Assembly: GCF_025244705.1 (NCBI RefSeq)
Contig: NZ_CP104207.1
Location: forward strand, 1,736,001-1,800,000
Direction: 5' to 3'
Source of the DNA: Sphingopyxis sp. PET50
Lineage (GTDB): Bacteria > Pseudomonadota > Alphaproteobacteria > Sphingomonadales > Sphingomonadaceae
DNA: 64,000 nt
Positions 17,687 through 25,578 of this stretch are shown piece after piece. The position numbers were made by a program, and so were the translations under genes. Every line of letters begins with the position of its first letter. Positions within the stretch are counted from its first letter, which is position 1. Below the pieces are notes generated by a model. The model searched no databases, was not told the DNA's origin, and saw only the letters and a list, made by a program, of their open reading frames with translations.

Positions 17687-18959
17687 TCTCGGGCAGCGTC
17701 TCCGGCGCCGGGGCCGCCGGCGCCGCGTGATAGACGCTGGTTTCGCCCACGCCCTTCAGCATCTCGACATGCTGCGGACCGAATTCGCCGCGATTCTTCG
17801 CGCGCAGCCAGGTGCTTTCCGAGATGGCGATGCCGCCCACCGGCGCCGTGCCCTCCAGCCGCGCCGCCATGTTCACCGTCTCGCCCCAATAGTCATAGGC
17901 CATGCGCGTCGCGCCGATCACCCCGCCGACGACGGGGCCGCTGTGGATGCCGACGCGCAGCCCGACCTCGGTTCCCGCCACCGCCTTCAGTTCGCTCACG
18001 CCCGCCAGCACCGCGCGCGCAAAGGCGATCGCGGTGTCGGCGCTGTTGCCGCTGGTGATGTTGCCGCCGGCGATCGCCAGATAGGCGTCGCCGATCGTCT
18101 TGACCTTCTCCACCCCATGTTCGGCGGCACAGCGGTCGGCGTGGTTGAAGAAGGCGTTGAGCAGTTCGACCAGATGGCCCGGCGACACGCGCTGCGCGAG
18201 CTTGGTGAAACCGACCATGTCGATGAAGATCACGCTCGCGTCGGCATAGCTGTCGGCGACCATCCGCCCGTCGCGGATCCGCTCGACCGCCGCGGGCGGC
18301 AGCATGTTGTAGACCAACTCCTCGCTTTTCGCGCGCTCGGCCTCGAGCGCCTCCGACAGGGCGAAGGCGCCGCGGCTCGACCGGTCGATCGCGAAATTGA
18401 TCGCGATCATCACCAGCGCGCCGCTGACATAGCTGAGGATCGCATACCAGAAGCCGGCGCCATGGTCCTGCAGCGGCATCACCGTGGCGAGAAACACGCT
18501 GCATTCGAGCGCGACCCACAGCAGGAACAGCCGCGGCCGCCCCGCGAGCGCCACCGCCGCGAAGGCGCTGATCGCCAGCCGGTTGATCGCGCCGACCGCA
18601 TGCAGGTCGTCGTCGAGTTCGATGAGTTCTTCGGTCAGGATCACGTTGACCAGCCCGACGAGCAGCGAAATGCCCAGCAAAGCCGCGAAATCGAGCGCGG
18701 GCTGCTCGATATAGCGCGGCCAGAAGGTCACCGCGACATAGGCCCCCGCCAGCAGCAGTGTCGCGCCGAGCAGCACCGCGATATGCGCCGAATCGCGCGC
18801 CTGGAGGAACACCGGATTGGCGATCGAATAGGCGAGCGCGACCAGCATGAAGAGCACGCCATAGATGCGGACGAAAGGCAGCCGCAGCGTGCGCGCAGTT
18901 TCCTGGAAACGCGCCTCGACCGCCGGATCGGCGAACCTGCCGTGCTGCGCCGCCTGCAT
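17670..18959 (-). CDS. Membrane-bound class III adenylate/guanylate cyclase
   Basis: The 429-residue product has about six transmembrane helices in residues 30-225, a short coiled linker (ALSEALEAERAKSEELVYNMLP) and a class III cyclase domain from about residue 245. Visible residues include the metal-binding Asp in VIFIDMVGFT, KTIGDAYLAIAGG with the second metal Asp, and the substrate and transition-state region YDYWGETVNMAARLEG with Asn and Arg. The product would be cAMP or cGMP; the sequence alone does not settle which. GAGAGGGG precedes the ATG. It is inserted between cmk and rpsA on the opposite strand. Confidence 0.92.
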   Translation of the reverse strand: MQAAQHGRFADPAVEARFQETARTLRLPFVRIYGVLFMLVALAYSIANPVFLQARDSAHIAVLLGATLLLAGAYVAVTFWPRYIEQPALDFAALLGISLLVGLVNVILTEELIELDDDLHAVGAINRLAISAFAAVALAGRPRLFLLWVALECSVFLATVMPLQDHGAGFWYAILSYVSGALVMIAINFAIDRSSRGAFALSEALEAERAKSEELVYNMLPPAAVERIRDGRMVADSYADASVIFIDMVGFTKLAQRVSPGHLVELLNAFFNHADRCAAEHGVEKVKTIGDAYLAIAGGNITSGNSADTAIAFARAVLAGVSELKAVAGTEVGLRVGIHSGPVVGGVIGATRMAYDYWGETVNMAARLEGTAPVGGIAISESTWLRAKNRGEFGPQHVEMLKGVGETSVYHAAPAAPAPETLPEINWVA

Positions 18960-19040
18960 GGAGACCCCTCTCGATTGCCGAGGGTAGCATAGAATCGAGG
19001 TCTTACGATGAAGTTTATCGGAAAAGCCCCCATTGCCGCG

Positions 19041-19204
19041 GCCCGCACGGCAGCGGTGCGGGCTCGACCTTTCGCCTTGCCAATCGGGGCTTTCGCACCT
19101 ATATGCCCGCCGTCCGACGGGCGTTTTCGCCGGTCGAGGCACGGACAACCGCCGCTCATAGGAGAGCGTCGGGCGTGGCGGGGCATCCTCGTCGCGCCCT
19201 TTTT
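19041..19204 (+). promoter_or_regulatory. rpsA 5' leader with hairpins, candidate attenuator
   Basis: The 376-bp gap upstream of rpsA holds no gene. It has three hairpins: GCCCGCAC/GTGCGGGC (19041-19063), GCCCG/CGGGC followed by GTTTTC (19105-19126), and GGGCGTG/CGCGCCC followed by TTTTT (19171-19204). The last two resemble intrinsic terminators ahead of rpsA. Ribosomal protein S1 represses its own synthesis in E. coli; whether this leader does so by attenuation is an inference. Confidence 0.4.
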
Positions 19205-19335
19205 GCTTTGTCCGTACCTCGCCGATGAGCGTGTGAAGGATGCCGCGTCCGCATCCGGCGGGCATGGCAGTTCGGCCACAAGACCAGCGGATCCAACCGC
19301 TTGGCCGGAAACAAACGAAGTAAGGAAGAACATCC

Positions 19336-21051
19336 ATGGCCTCTACGGCATTCCCGACGCGCGACGATTTCGCCGCGTTGCTCGATGAATCGCTGGGCGG
19401 CGCCGACGGCGGCTTTGAGGGCCGCGTCGTCAAGGGCACCGTGACCGCGATCGAAAACGACCTGGCAGTGATCGACATCGGCCTGAAGAGCGAAGGCCGC
19501 GTGCCGCTTCGCGAATTCGCGATGCCGGGCCAGAAGGCCGACCTCAACGTCGGCGACGAAGTCGAAGTCTATGTCGACCGCGTCGAAAACGCCAATGGCG
19601 AAACCATGCTGTCCCGCGACCGCGCCCGCCGCGAAGCCGCCTGGGACCGCCTCGAAGAAGAATTCAACAAGGAAGCCCGCGTCGAAGGCGTCATCTTCGG
19701 CCGCGTCAAGGGCGGCTTCACCGTCGACCTCGGCGGCGCCGTGGCGTTCCTTCCGGGTTCGCAGGTCGATATCCGCCCGGTGCGCGACGTCGGCCCGCTC
19801 ATGGACCTGCCCCAGCCCTTCCAGATCCTCAAGATGGATCGCCGCCGCGGCAACATCGTCGTGTCGCGCCGCGCCATCCTCGAGGAAACGCGCGCCGAAC
19901 AGCGCTCGGGCCTGATCCTCAACCTCGAGGAAGGCCAGATCATCGAAGGCGCGGTCAAGAACATCACCGACTATGGTGCGTTCGTCGACCTCGGCGGCAT
20001 CGACGGCCTGCTCCATGTCACCGACATGAGCTACAAGCGCGTCAACCACCCGAGCGAAGTCATCAACATCGGTGACACCGTCCGCGTCCAGATCATCCGC
20101 ATCAACCGCGACACGCAGCGCATCAGCCTCGGCATGAAGCAGCTCGAAAGCGATCCCTGGGAAGGCGTCGCCGCCAAGTACCCGGTCGGTGCGAAGCTGT
20201 CGGGCGTCGTCACGAACATCACCGATTATGGCGCGTTCGTCGAGCTCGAACCCGGCATCGAAGGCCTGGTCCATGTCAGCGAAATGTCGTGGGTCAAGAA
20301 GAACGTCCACCCCGGCAAGATCGTTTCGACCAGCCAGGAAGTCGACGTCATCGTCCTCGAAGTCGACAGCGACAAGCGCCGCATCTCGCTCGGCCTCAAA
20401 CAGGCCCAGTCGAACCCCTGGGGTGCCTTTGCGGAGGCCCACCCGGTCGGTTCGGTCGTCGAGGGCGAAGTCAAGAACGCCACCGAATTCGGCCTGTTCG
20501 TCGGCCTGCCCGGCGACGTCGACGGCATGGTCCACATGTCGGATATCGCCTGGGGCATCTCGGGCGAGGAAGCGCTGCACCTCCACCGCAAGGGCGAGGC
20601 CGTGCAGGTCGTCGTTCTCGACGTCGATGTCGAGAAGGAACGCATCAGCCTCGGCATCAAGCAGCTTGAAAAGGGCGCCCCGGCCGTCGGCGGCGGCACC
20701 GCAGCCGCTGCGGGTTCGGTGAAGAAGAACGACGTCGTCACCGTCACCGTCCTCGAAGTCCGCGACAACGGCCTCGAAGTGCAGGCCGGCGAAGATGGCG
20801 CCACCGGCTTCATCAAGCGCGCCGACCTCGGTCGCGACCGCGACGAACAGCGCGCCGAACGCTATCAGGTCGGCCAGAAGTTCGACGCGATGGTCATCGG
20901 CTTCGACCGTTCGAAAAAGCCCAGCTTCTCGGTCAAGGCGATGCAGATCGCCGAAGAGAAGGAAGCCGTCGCGCAGTACGGCTCGTCGGACTCGGGTGCG
21001 TCGCTCGGCGACATCCTCGGCGAAGCGCTGAAGGCCGGCAAGAAGGGCTGA
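19336..21051 (+). CDS. rpsA: 30S ribosomal protein S1
   Basis: S1 binds mRNA on the 30S subunit and helps initiation on structured messages. The 571-residue protein contains a series of S1/OB repeats; four near-identical ones are easy to see by their VxNITDYGAFVxL and GLxHVxxMSW lines (about residues 195-450). A Gly/Ala linker (VGGGTAAAAGSVKKND) precedes the last repeat. The length matches alphaproteobacterial S1. It starts MASTAFPTRDDF after AAGGAAGAAC and is followed by a terminator and ihfB, the usual S1-IHF neighbourhood. No frameshift is seen in its 1.7 kb. Confidence 0.98.
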   Translation: MASTAFPTRDDFAALLDESLGGADGGFEGRVVKGTVTAIENDLAVIDIGLKSEGRVPLREFAMPGQKADLNVGDEVEVYVDRVENANGETMLSRDRARREAAWDRLEEEFNKEARVEGVIFGRVKGGFTVDLGGAVAFLPGSQVDIRPVRDVGPLMDLPQPFQILKMDRRRGNIVVSRRAILEETRAEQRSGLILNLEEGQIIEGAVKNITDYGAFVDLGGIDGLLHVTDMSYKRVNHPSEVINIGDTVRVQIIRINRDTQRISLGMKQLESDPWEGVAAKYPVGAKLSGVVTNITDYGAFVELEPGIEGLVHVSEMSWVKKNVHPGKIVSTSQEVDVIVLEVDSDKRRISLGLKQAQSNPWGAFAEAHPVGSVVEGEVKNATEFGLFVGLPGDVDGMVHMSDIAWGISGEEALHLHRKGEAVQVVVLDVDVEKERISLGIKQLEKGAPAVGGGTAAAAGSVKKNDVVTVTVLEVRDNGLEVQAGEDGATGFIKRADLGRDRDEQRAERYQVGQKFDAMVIGFDRSKKPSFSVKAMQIAEEKEAVAQYGSSDSGASLGDILGEALKAGKKG

Positions 21052-21081
21052 TCGGGCCCGTCCTTTCCGAAATGAGACAGA

Positions 21082-21113
21082 AGGCCCGCCGGATGCGTCC
21101 GGCGGGCCTTTTG
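21082..21113 (+). terminator. Rho-independent terminator of rpsA
   Basis: The perfect stem AAGGCCCGCCGGA/TCCGGCGGGCCTT with loop TGCG is followed by TTTGAT, 30 bases after the rpsA stop. Confidence 0.92.
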
Positions 21114-21249
21114 ATCTCGGCGATATATTTTGCGCCCCTGTTGATTCATGTTAGTCTCACGCCCGCGTTGGGAGGGGTCTCACGCACGGAGCTTAAGCAA
21201 CGACCGGTAGCCAGCATCGCAAAGATGCGCGTCAACGATAGGGGAAGCT

Positions 21250-21528
21250 ATGATCCGGTCAGAACTGGTTCAAAAGATCGCTAGTGAAAACAGCGACCTA
21301 CGCCTCGAAGAGGTGGAAAGGATCGTCGATGTTTTCTTCGATTCCATTGTGGACCAGTTGGCGTCCGGGGGCCGCGTCGAGCTGCGCGGTTTCGGCGCCT
21401 TCTCGACCCGCAGCCGCGAGTCGCGGACCGGGCGCAACCCGCGCACCGGCGCGGCGGTCGATGTGCAGGCGAAAAGCGTGCCTTATTTCAAACCGGGCAA
21501 GGAGATGCGCGAGCGGCTCAACAACTGA
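21250..21528 (+). CDS. ihfB: Integration host factor subunit beta
   Basis: The 92-residue HU/IHF-type DNA-bending protein starts [14 protein letters not shown] and carries the DNA-binding arm signature [15 protein letters not shown] (about residues 45-59) and [10 protein letters not shown] with the DNA-intercalating Pro, then [15 protein letters not shown]. This is the beta-type IHF sequence and it sits downstream of rpsA as in many proteobacteria. An upstream GGGGAAGC serves as ribosome site. Confidence 0.96.
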   Translation: MIRSELVQKIASENSDLRLEEVERIVDVFFDSIVDQLASGGRVELRGFGAFSTRSRESRTGRNPRTGAAVDVQAKSVPYFKPGKEMRERLNN

Positions 21529-21549
21529 CGCCGCCGCGTCGCTACCGGC

Positions 21550-22317
21550 TCAATTCTTGAGCCGGTAGCCGGTCCGGAACACCCAGAAGATCACGCCGAG
21601 GCACAGCGTCAGGAAGAGCGCAACCGCGCCCATGCTGACCCCGATGCCGACGTCGCCCTGCCCGAAGAAGGTCCAGCGGAACCCGCTGATCAGATAGACC
21701 ACGGGGTTGAACAGGGTGATCGTCCGCCACGCCGCGGGCAGCATGTCGAGCGAGTAGAAGGCACCGCCCAAAAAGGTCAGCGGATAGACGACGAGCAGCG
21801 GGATCACCTGCAATTGCTCGAAACTCTGCGCCCACACGCCGATGATGAAGCCGAACAGGCAGAAGGTCACCGCCATCAATATCATGAACGCGGCCATCCA
21901 GATCGGATGCGCGACCTGCACGTCGACGAACAGATGCGCGGTGGCAAAGATGATCGCGCCGATGATCACCGACTTGGTCGCGGCGGCGCCGACATAGGCG
22001 ATCACCGTTTCGAGCGGCGACAGCGGCGCCGACAGCATCTCGTAGATCGTGCCCGTCCATTTGGGCATATAGATGCCGAAACTCGCATTGCTGATGCTCT
22101 CGGTGAACATCGTCAGCATCATCAGTCCCGGCACGATGAACGCGCCATAGGGCACGTTGCCGACCTCGCTCATCCGGCTGCCGATCGCCGAACCGAAGAC
22201 GACGAAATAGAGCGCGGTGGTGATCACCGGCAGCATCAGGCTGGTCCACACGGTGCGCCCGAAGCGCGCCAGTTCGAACAGATAGATCGCGCGCACGCCG
22301 CGCCAGTTCGCGGTCAT
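21550..22317 (-). CDS. ABC-2 type transporter permease
   Basis: The 255-residue integral membrane protein has six predicted helices, with the ABC-2 pattern in [21 protein letters not shown] and [17 protein letters not shown]. Proteins of this type export lipids, polysaccharides or drugs. It overlaps the ATPase gene by 4 bp (ATGA), so the two form one exporter. The substrate cannot be read from the sequence; it belongs to the group annotated as multidrug or YadH-like permeases. Confidence 0.92.
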   Translation of the reverse strand: MTANWRGVRAIYLFELARFGRTVWTSLMLPVITTALYFVVFGSAIGSRMSEVGNVPYGAFIVPGLMMLTMFTESISNASFGIYMPKWTGTIYEMLSAPLSPLETVIAYVGAAATKSVIIGAIIFATAHLFVDVQVAHPIWMAAFMILMAVTFCLFGFIIGVWAQSFEQLQVIPLLVVYPLTFLGGAFYSLDMLPAAWRTITLFNPVVYLISGFRWTFFGQGDVGIGVSMGAVALFLTLCLGVIFWVFRTGYRLKN

Positions 22318-23261
22318 GCGGCCTCTCCCTTCACGCCATTCGATTCATGAACCAGCCCGACGAAAATATCCTCGAGCGAGCTTTGCCGCGTGTGCAGATC
22401 CTTGAACTGGACCCCTATGTCGGTCATCCGCCGCAGCAGCGAGGGTACCCCGGTCGCCTCGGCGCGGCTGTCGAATTCATAGACGAGTTCGTTCCCCTCG
22501 CCCGCCAGCTCCAGCTTCCACTGCGCCAGTTCGGCGGGGATCGCCGCCAGCGGCTCGACGAGGTTGAGCGTCAGCGTCTTGCGCCCCAGCTTCTTGATCA
22601 GTTCGTCCTTCCGCTCGACCAGGATCAGCCGCCCGCCGGTGATCACTCCGACGCGGTCGGCCATTTCCTCGGCCTCCTCGATATAATGGGTGGTCAGGAT
22701 GATCGTCACCCCGCGTTCGCGCAGCGAGCGCACCATGTTCCACATATCGCGGCGCAGTTCGACGTCGACCCCCGCGGTCGGCTCGTCGAGGAACAATATT
22801 TCGGGCTCGTGCGACAGCGCCTTGGCGATCATCACGCGGCGCTTCATCCCGCCCGACAATTCCATGATCTTCGAATCGCGCTTGTCCCACAGCGTCAGGT
22901 CGCGCAGCAGCTGCTCGATATAGCGGGGGTCACGCTTCTTGCCGAACAGCCCGCGCGAAAAGCTGACCGTCGCCATCACCGTCTCGAACGCGTCGGTGTG
23001 CAATTCCTGCGGCACGAGCCCGATCAGCGAACGCGCGGCCCGATAGTCGCGCGCATGGTCGTGCCCCGCGACGGTCACCGTGCCCGCACTGGGGGTGACG
23101 ATGCCGCAAACGATGCTGATGAGCGTGGTCTTGCCCGCGCCGTTCGGCCCGAGCAGCGCGAAAATCTCGCCCTTGTTGATGGTGAGGTCGACCGACGACA
23201 GCGCGGTGTGGCCGCCCTTGTAGGTCTTGCCGAGCCCGGCGATGGTGAGGACAGCTTCCAT
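22314..23261 (-). CDS. ABC transporter ATP-binding protein
   Basis: The 315-residue ATPase partners the downstream permease. It has Walker [10 protein letters not shown] (about residues 39-47), the Q-loop PQELH, signature LSGGMKRR (about 139-146), Walker [11 protein letters not shown] and the H-loop THYIEEAEE. The C-terminal 100 residues form the extension usual for YadG/DrrA-like ATPases. ATG 23261 is chosen because the family N-terminus begins there. No ribosome site stands out. Confidence 0.94.
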   Translation of the reverse strand: MEAVLTIAGLGKTYKGGHTALSSVDLTINKGEIFALLGPNGAGKTTLISIVCGIVTPSAGTVTVAGHDHARDYRAARSLIGLVPQELHTDAFETVMATVSFSRGLFGKKRDPRYIEQLLRDLTLWDKRDSKIMELSGGMKRRVMIAKALSHEPEILFLDEPTAGVDVELRRDMWNMVRSLRERGVTIILTTHYIEEAEEMADRVGVITGGRLILVERKDELIKKLGRKTLTLNLVEPLAAIPAELAQWKLELAGEGNELVYEFDSRAEATGVPSLLRRMTDIGVQFKDLHTRQSSLEDIFVGLVHESNGVKGEAA

Positions 23262-23351
23262 TGCTGCCCCTCTAGCGGCTCCGCCCCGGCCGGTGAAGCG
23301 GCAAACAGCGCTTGACCTCACCGGGGCCATCGGCTTGACCGGCTGCGGCGT

Positions 23352-23437
23352 GCGGACGTGGCGAAATCGGTATACGCAGCAGACTTAAAATCTGCCGTCC
23401 TCGTGACATGCGGGTTCAAGTCCCGCCGTCCGCACCA
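23352..23437 (+). tRNA. tRNA-Leu (anticodon TAA)
   Basis: The acceptor GCGGACG pairs with CGTCCGC, followed by an encoded ACCA end. The anticodon stem GCAGA/TCTGC has loop CTTAAAA (anticodon TAA). A long variable arm (CGTCCTCGTGACATGCG region) marks a class II tRNA, and the T arm is GGGTTCAAGTCCC. Length is 86 nt. No integrase or repeated attachment site is visible next to it. Confidence 0.97.
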
Positions 23438-23518
23438 GCTCTAGCAACGAAACCGGACGCGCCGCCCCACGTTTAGGACTCTTCCGGTTTCGAACCGCAC
23501 GGCTATGATGGTCAAGCA

Positions 23519-25033
23519 ATGCCACCGCCTAACGCCACCCCGGGAATCGGATCAGGGATCAAACGCATCGCCGCCGCGGCCCTGATCGCGGCGCTGTTGA
23601 CCAGTTGCGGCCTGTTCGGCGCGCGCGGGCCGGTGCGGATCGCCGCGATCGGGCCGCTCGACGCCGCGGCGAGCCCCATTGGCGGCGAATTGTCGGCGGC
23701 CGACGCCGCGTTGCTCAACGTCACCTCGCAAGGACTGGTGGGCTATGACGGCGACGGCCAGATCGACGTCGGTCTCGCCGAGCGCTGGACGGTCACTGCC
23801 GACGGGCGCAGCTATGTCTTTCGCATCCGCGAGGCGAAATGGTCGAACGGACGCAGGGTCACCGCGGCCGACGTCGCCGCCATCCTCCGCTCCTATCTCG
23901 GCCCGCGCAGCAGGCATGTGCTCAAGGACGACTTTCCGGAGATCGAGACGATCAAGGCGATGACCGACAGCGTCATCGAAATCCGCCTGTCGGTGCCGCA
24001 GCCGGGCATGCTGGAACTGCTCGCCCAGCCGTCGATGGCGATCGTCAACCGCGGTCTCGGCTGGGGGCCGATGCGCGCGAAAAAGGCCGGCGGCGCGATC
24101 CGCCTGACGCCGGTGCCGGATCCGCTCGCCGAGGACGCCGAAGCGGCCGAGGCCGCGGCGGACGATCCCGCAGCGTCGATCGAACTCGTCGGCACCTCAC
24201 CAGCGGGGGCACTCGCGCGCTTCAAGAACGGCTATGCCGACGGGGTCATCGGCGGGCGCTTTTCCACCCTCCCCTATTTCGCCGCCTCGAACATTGGCCG
24301 CTCGCGGCTCGTCGTCGACCCCGTACCGGGGCTGTTCGGATTCAGCTTCGTCGGCACCGGCAATTTCCTCGCGGTCCAGGCCAATCGCGAAGCGCTGTCG
24401 CGCGCGGTCCGCCGCGAGCGGCTGATCGGCGCCTTCGGGCTTCAGGAATGGGAACCGCAACTGACGCTACGCCCCGATCTCTACTCGCGCGCGGCCGGCC
24501 CCGCGCCGCTGCTCCCCGCCTGGGCCGATTTCGACGAACAGTCGCGCTTCGTGCAGGCAAAGCGCGTCGTCGATGCCTGGCGCGCCGACGGGCGCGAGAT
24601 CGAGACGTTGCGGATCGCCGTCCCCGACACACCCGGCGGCCGCATTCTCTACGCCTATATCGCCGCCGACTTTACCCGGCTCGGCGTGCCCAGCCGGCGC
24701 GTCCCCGCCGGAGCGGCGGCCGATCTGCGGCTGATCGACGAGGTCATGCCCAACGACGACGCGCTGTGGGGCCTGCGCCGCCTGTCGTGCCGCCCCGATA
24801 CCTTCTGCCATCGCGATGCGCAGGAGCGGATCGACGAGGCGGGCGCCGCGACGACCGCCGCCGACCGTGCGCGCCTGATCGGCGAGGCCGAGGAACTGCT
24901 CGCGAACCATTCGCCCTTCATCCCGCTCGCGACGCCGCTGCGCTGGTCGGTCGCGTCGCAGCGGCTGACCGGGCTGCGCGCCAACGGCCGCGGCCAGCAC
25001 CCCTTGAATCGCCTGATTGCCCTACCCAACTAA
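23519..25033 (+). CDS. Peptide/nickel-type ABC transporter substrate-binding lipoprotein
   Basis: The 504-residue product has a signal sequence with lipobox LLTSC (Cys30), so it is a lipoprotein. The mature part follows the SBP family 5 plan: LNVTSQGLVGYDGDGQIDVGLAERWTV early, YVFRIREAKWSNGRRVTAADV, and later NREALSRAVRRERLIG. No permease or ATPase genes of a dipeptide transporter lie next to it, and several ligand-pocket regions look degenerate, so its ligand and partners are unknown. It starts after the tRNA and stands alone. Confidence 0.85.
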   Translation: MPPPNATPGIGSGIKRIAAAALIAALLTSCGLFGARGPVRIAAIGPLDAAASPIGGELSAADAALLNVTSQGLVGYDGDGQIDVGLAERWTVTADGRSYVFRIREAKWSNGRRVTAADVAAILRSYLGPRSRHVLKDDFPEIETIKAMTDSVIEIRLSVPQPGMLELLAQPSMAIVNRGLGWGPMRAKKAGGAIRLTPVPDPLAEDAEAAEAAADDPAASIELVGTSPAGALARFKNGYADGVIGGRFSTLPYFAASNIGRSRLVVDPVPGLFGFSFVGTGNFLAVQANREALSRAVRRERLIGAFGLQEWEPQLTLRPDLYSRAAGPAPLLPAWADFDEQSRFVQAKRVVDAWRADGREIETLRIAVPDTPGGRILYAYIAADFTRLGVPSRRVPAGAAADLRLIDEVMPNDDALWGLRRLSCRPDTFCHRDAQERIDEAGAATTAADRARLIGEAEELLANHSPFIPLATPLRWSVASQRLTGLRANGRGQHPLNRLIALPN

Positions 25034-25087
25034 CACACCGTATAGTTTTGGGGCGCCCAAGTCCGGGCGCCGCATGAAAGGACCCCG

Positions 25088-25510
25088 ATGGCCCCTTCGA
25101 CTCCCGACACCGACGCGATGTTCGATGCGTTGATCCCCAATCGCCGCGACCCCGCCGCGCTGCGCAAGCGCGTCGAGACGCTGGAGATCATCCTCGAACG
25201 CAGCTTCGTCATCCCCGGCATCAACCGCCCCGTGGGCCTCGACGCGATCGTCGGCCTGGTTCCGGTGGTCGGCGACGTGATCACCGCGGCGATGGGCGCC
25301 TACCTGATCTGGGAAGCCCGCAACCTCGGCATGCCGAAATGGAAGATCTGGCGCATGATCGGCAATCTGGGCTTCGACACGGCGGTGGGCGCGATCCCGA
25401 TCGCGGGCGACGCCTTCGACTTCCTGTTCCGCTCGAACAGCCGGAACCTCAGGATCATCAAGAAGCACCTCGACAAGCACCACCCCGGCACGATGATCAT
25501 CGATCAATAA
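25088..25510 (+). CDS. DUF4112 domain-containing protein
   Basis: The 140-residue protein has the DUF4112 features: LIPGxNRPVGLDAIVGLVPVVGDVITAAMGAYLIWEA in a hydrophobic hairpin, then NLGFDTAVGAIPIAGDAFDFLFRSNSRN and a C-terminal KKHLDKHH. It is likely a small membrane-associated protein. No molecular function is known. Confidence 0.9.
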   Translation: MAPSTPDTDAMFDALIPNRRDPAALRKRVETLEIILERSFVIPGINRPVGLDAIVGLVPVVGDVITAAMGAYLIWEARNLGMPKWKIWRMIGNLGFDTAVGAIPIAGDAFDFLFRSNSRNLRIIKKHLDKHHPGTMIIDQ

Positions 25511-25578
25511 CCCGGTCTTCCATCGGGCTGTGTGATGGTGCTAGCACAGCGCCATCCATCCCGTTTCCGGAGACCAAG

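Noticed and set aside
19156-20586. 476-residue minus-strand frame opposite rpsA
   Set aside because: It is rich in D/F/V repeats that mirror S1 domain codons on the other strand, and it has no start signal.
23369-23377. GTATAC sequence as a fourth operator
   Set aside because: It lies inside the D-loop region of tRNA-Leu and is explained by the tRNA sequence.
23352-23520. Attachment site and genomic island border at tRNA-Leu
   Set aside because: No integrase gene, no direct repeat of the tRNA 3' end and no change of gene type follow it.
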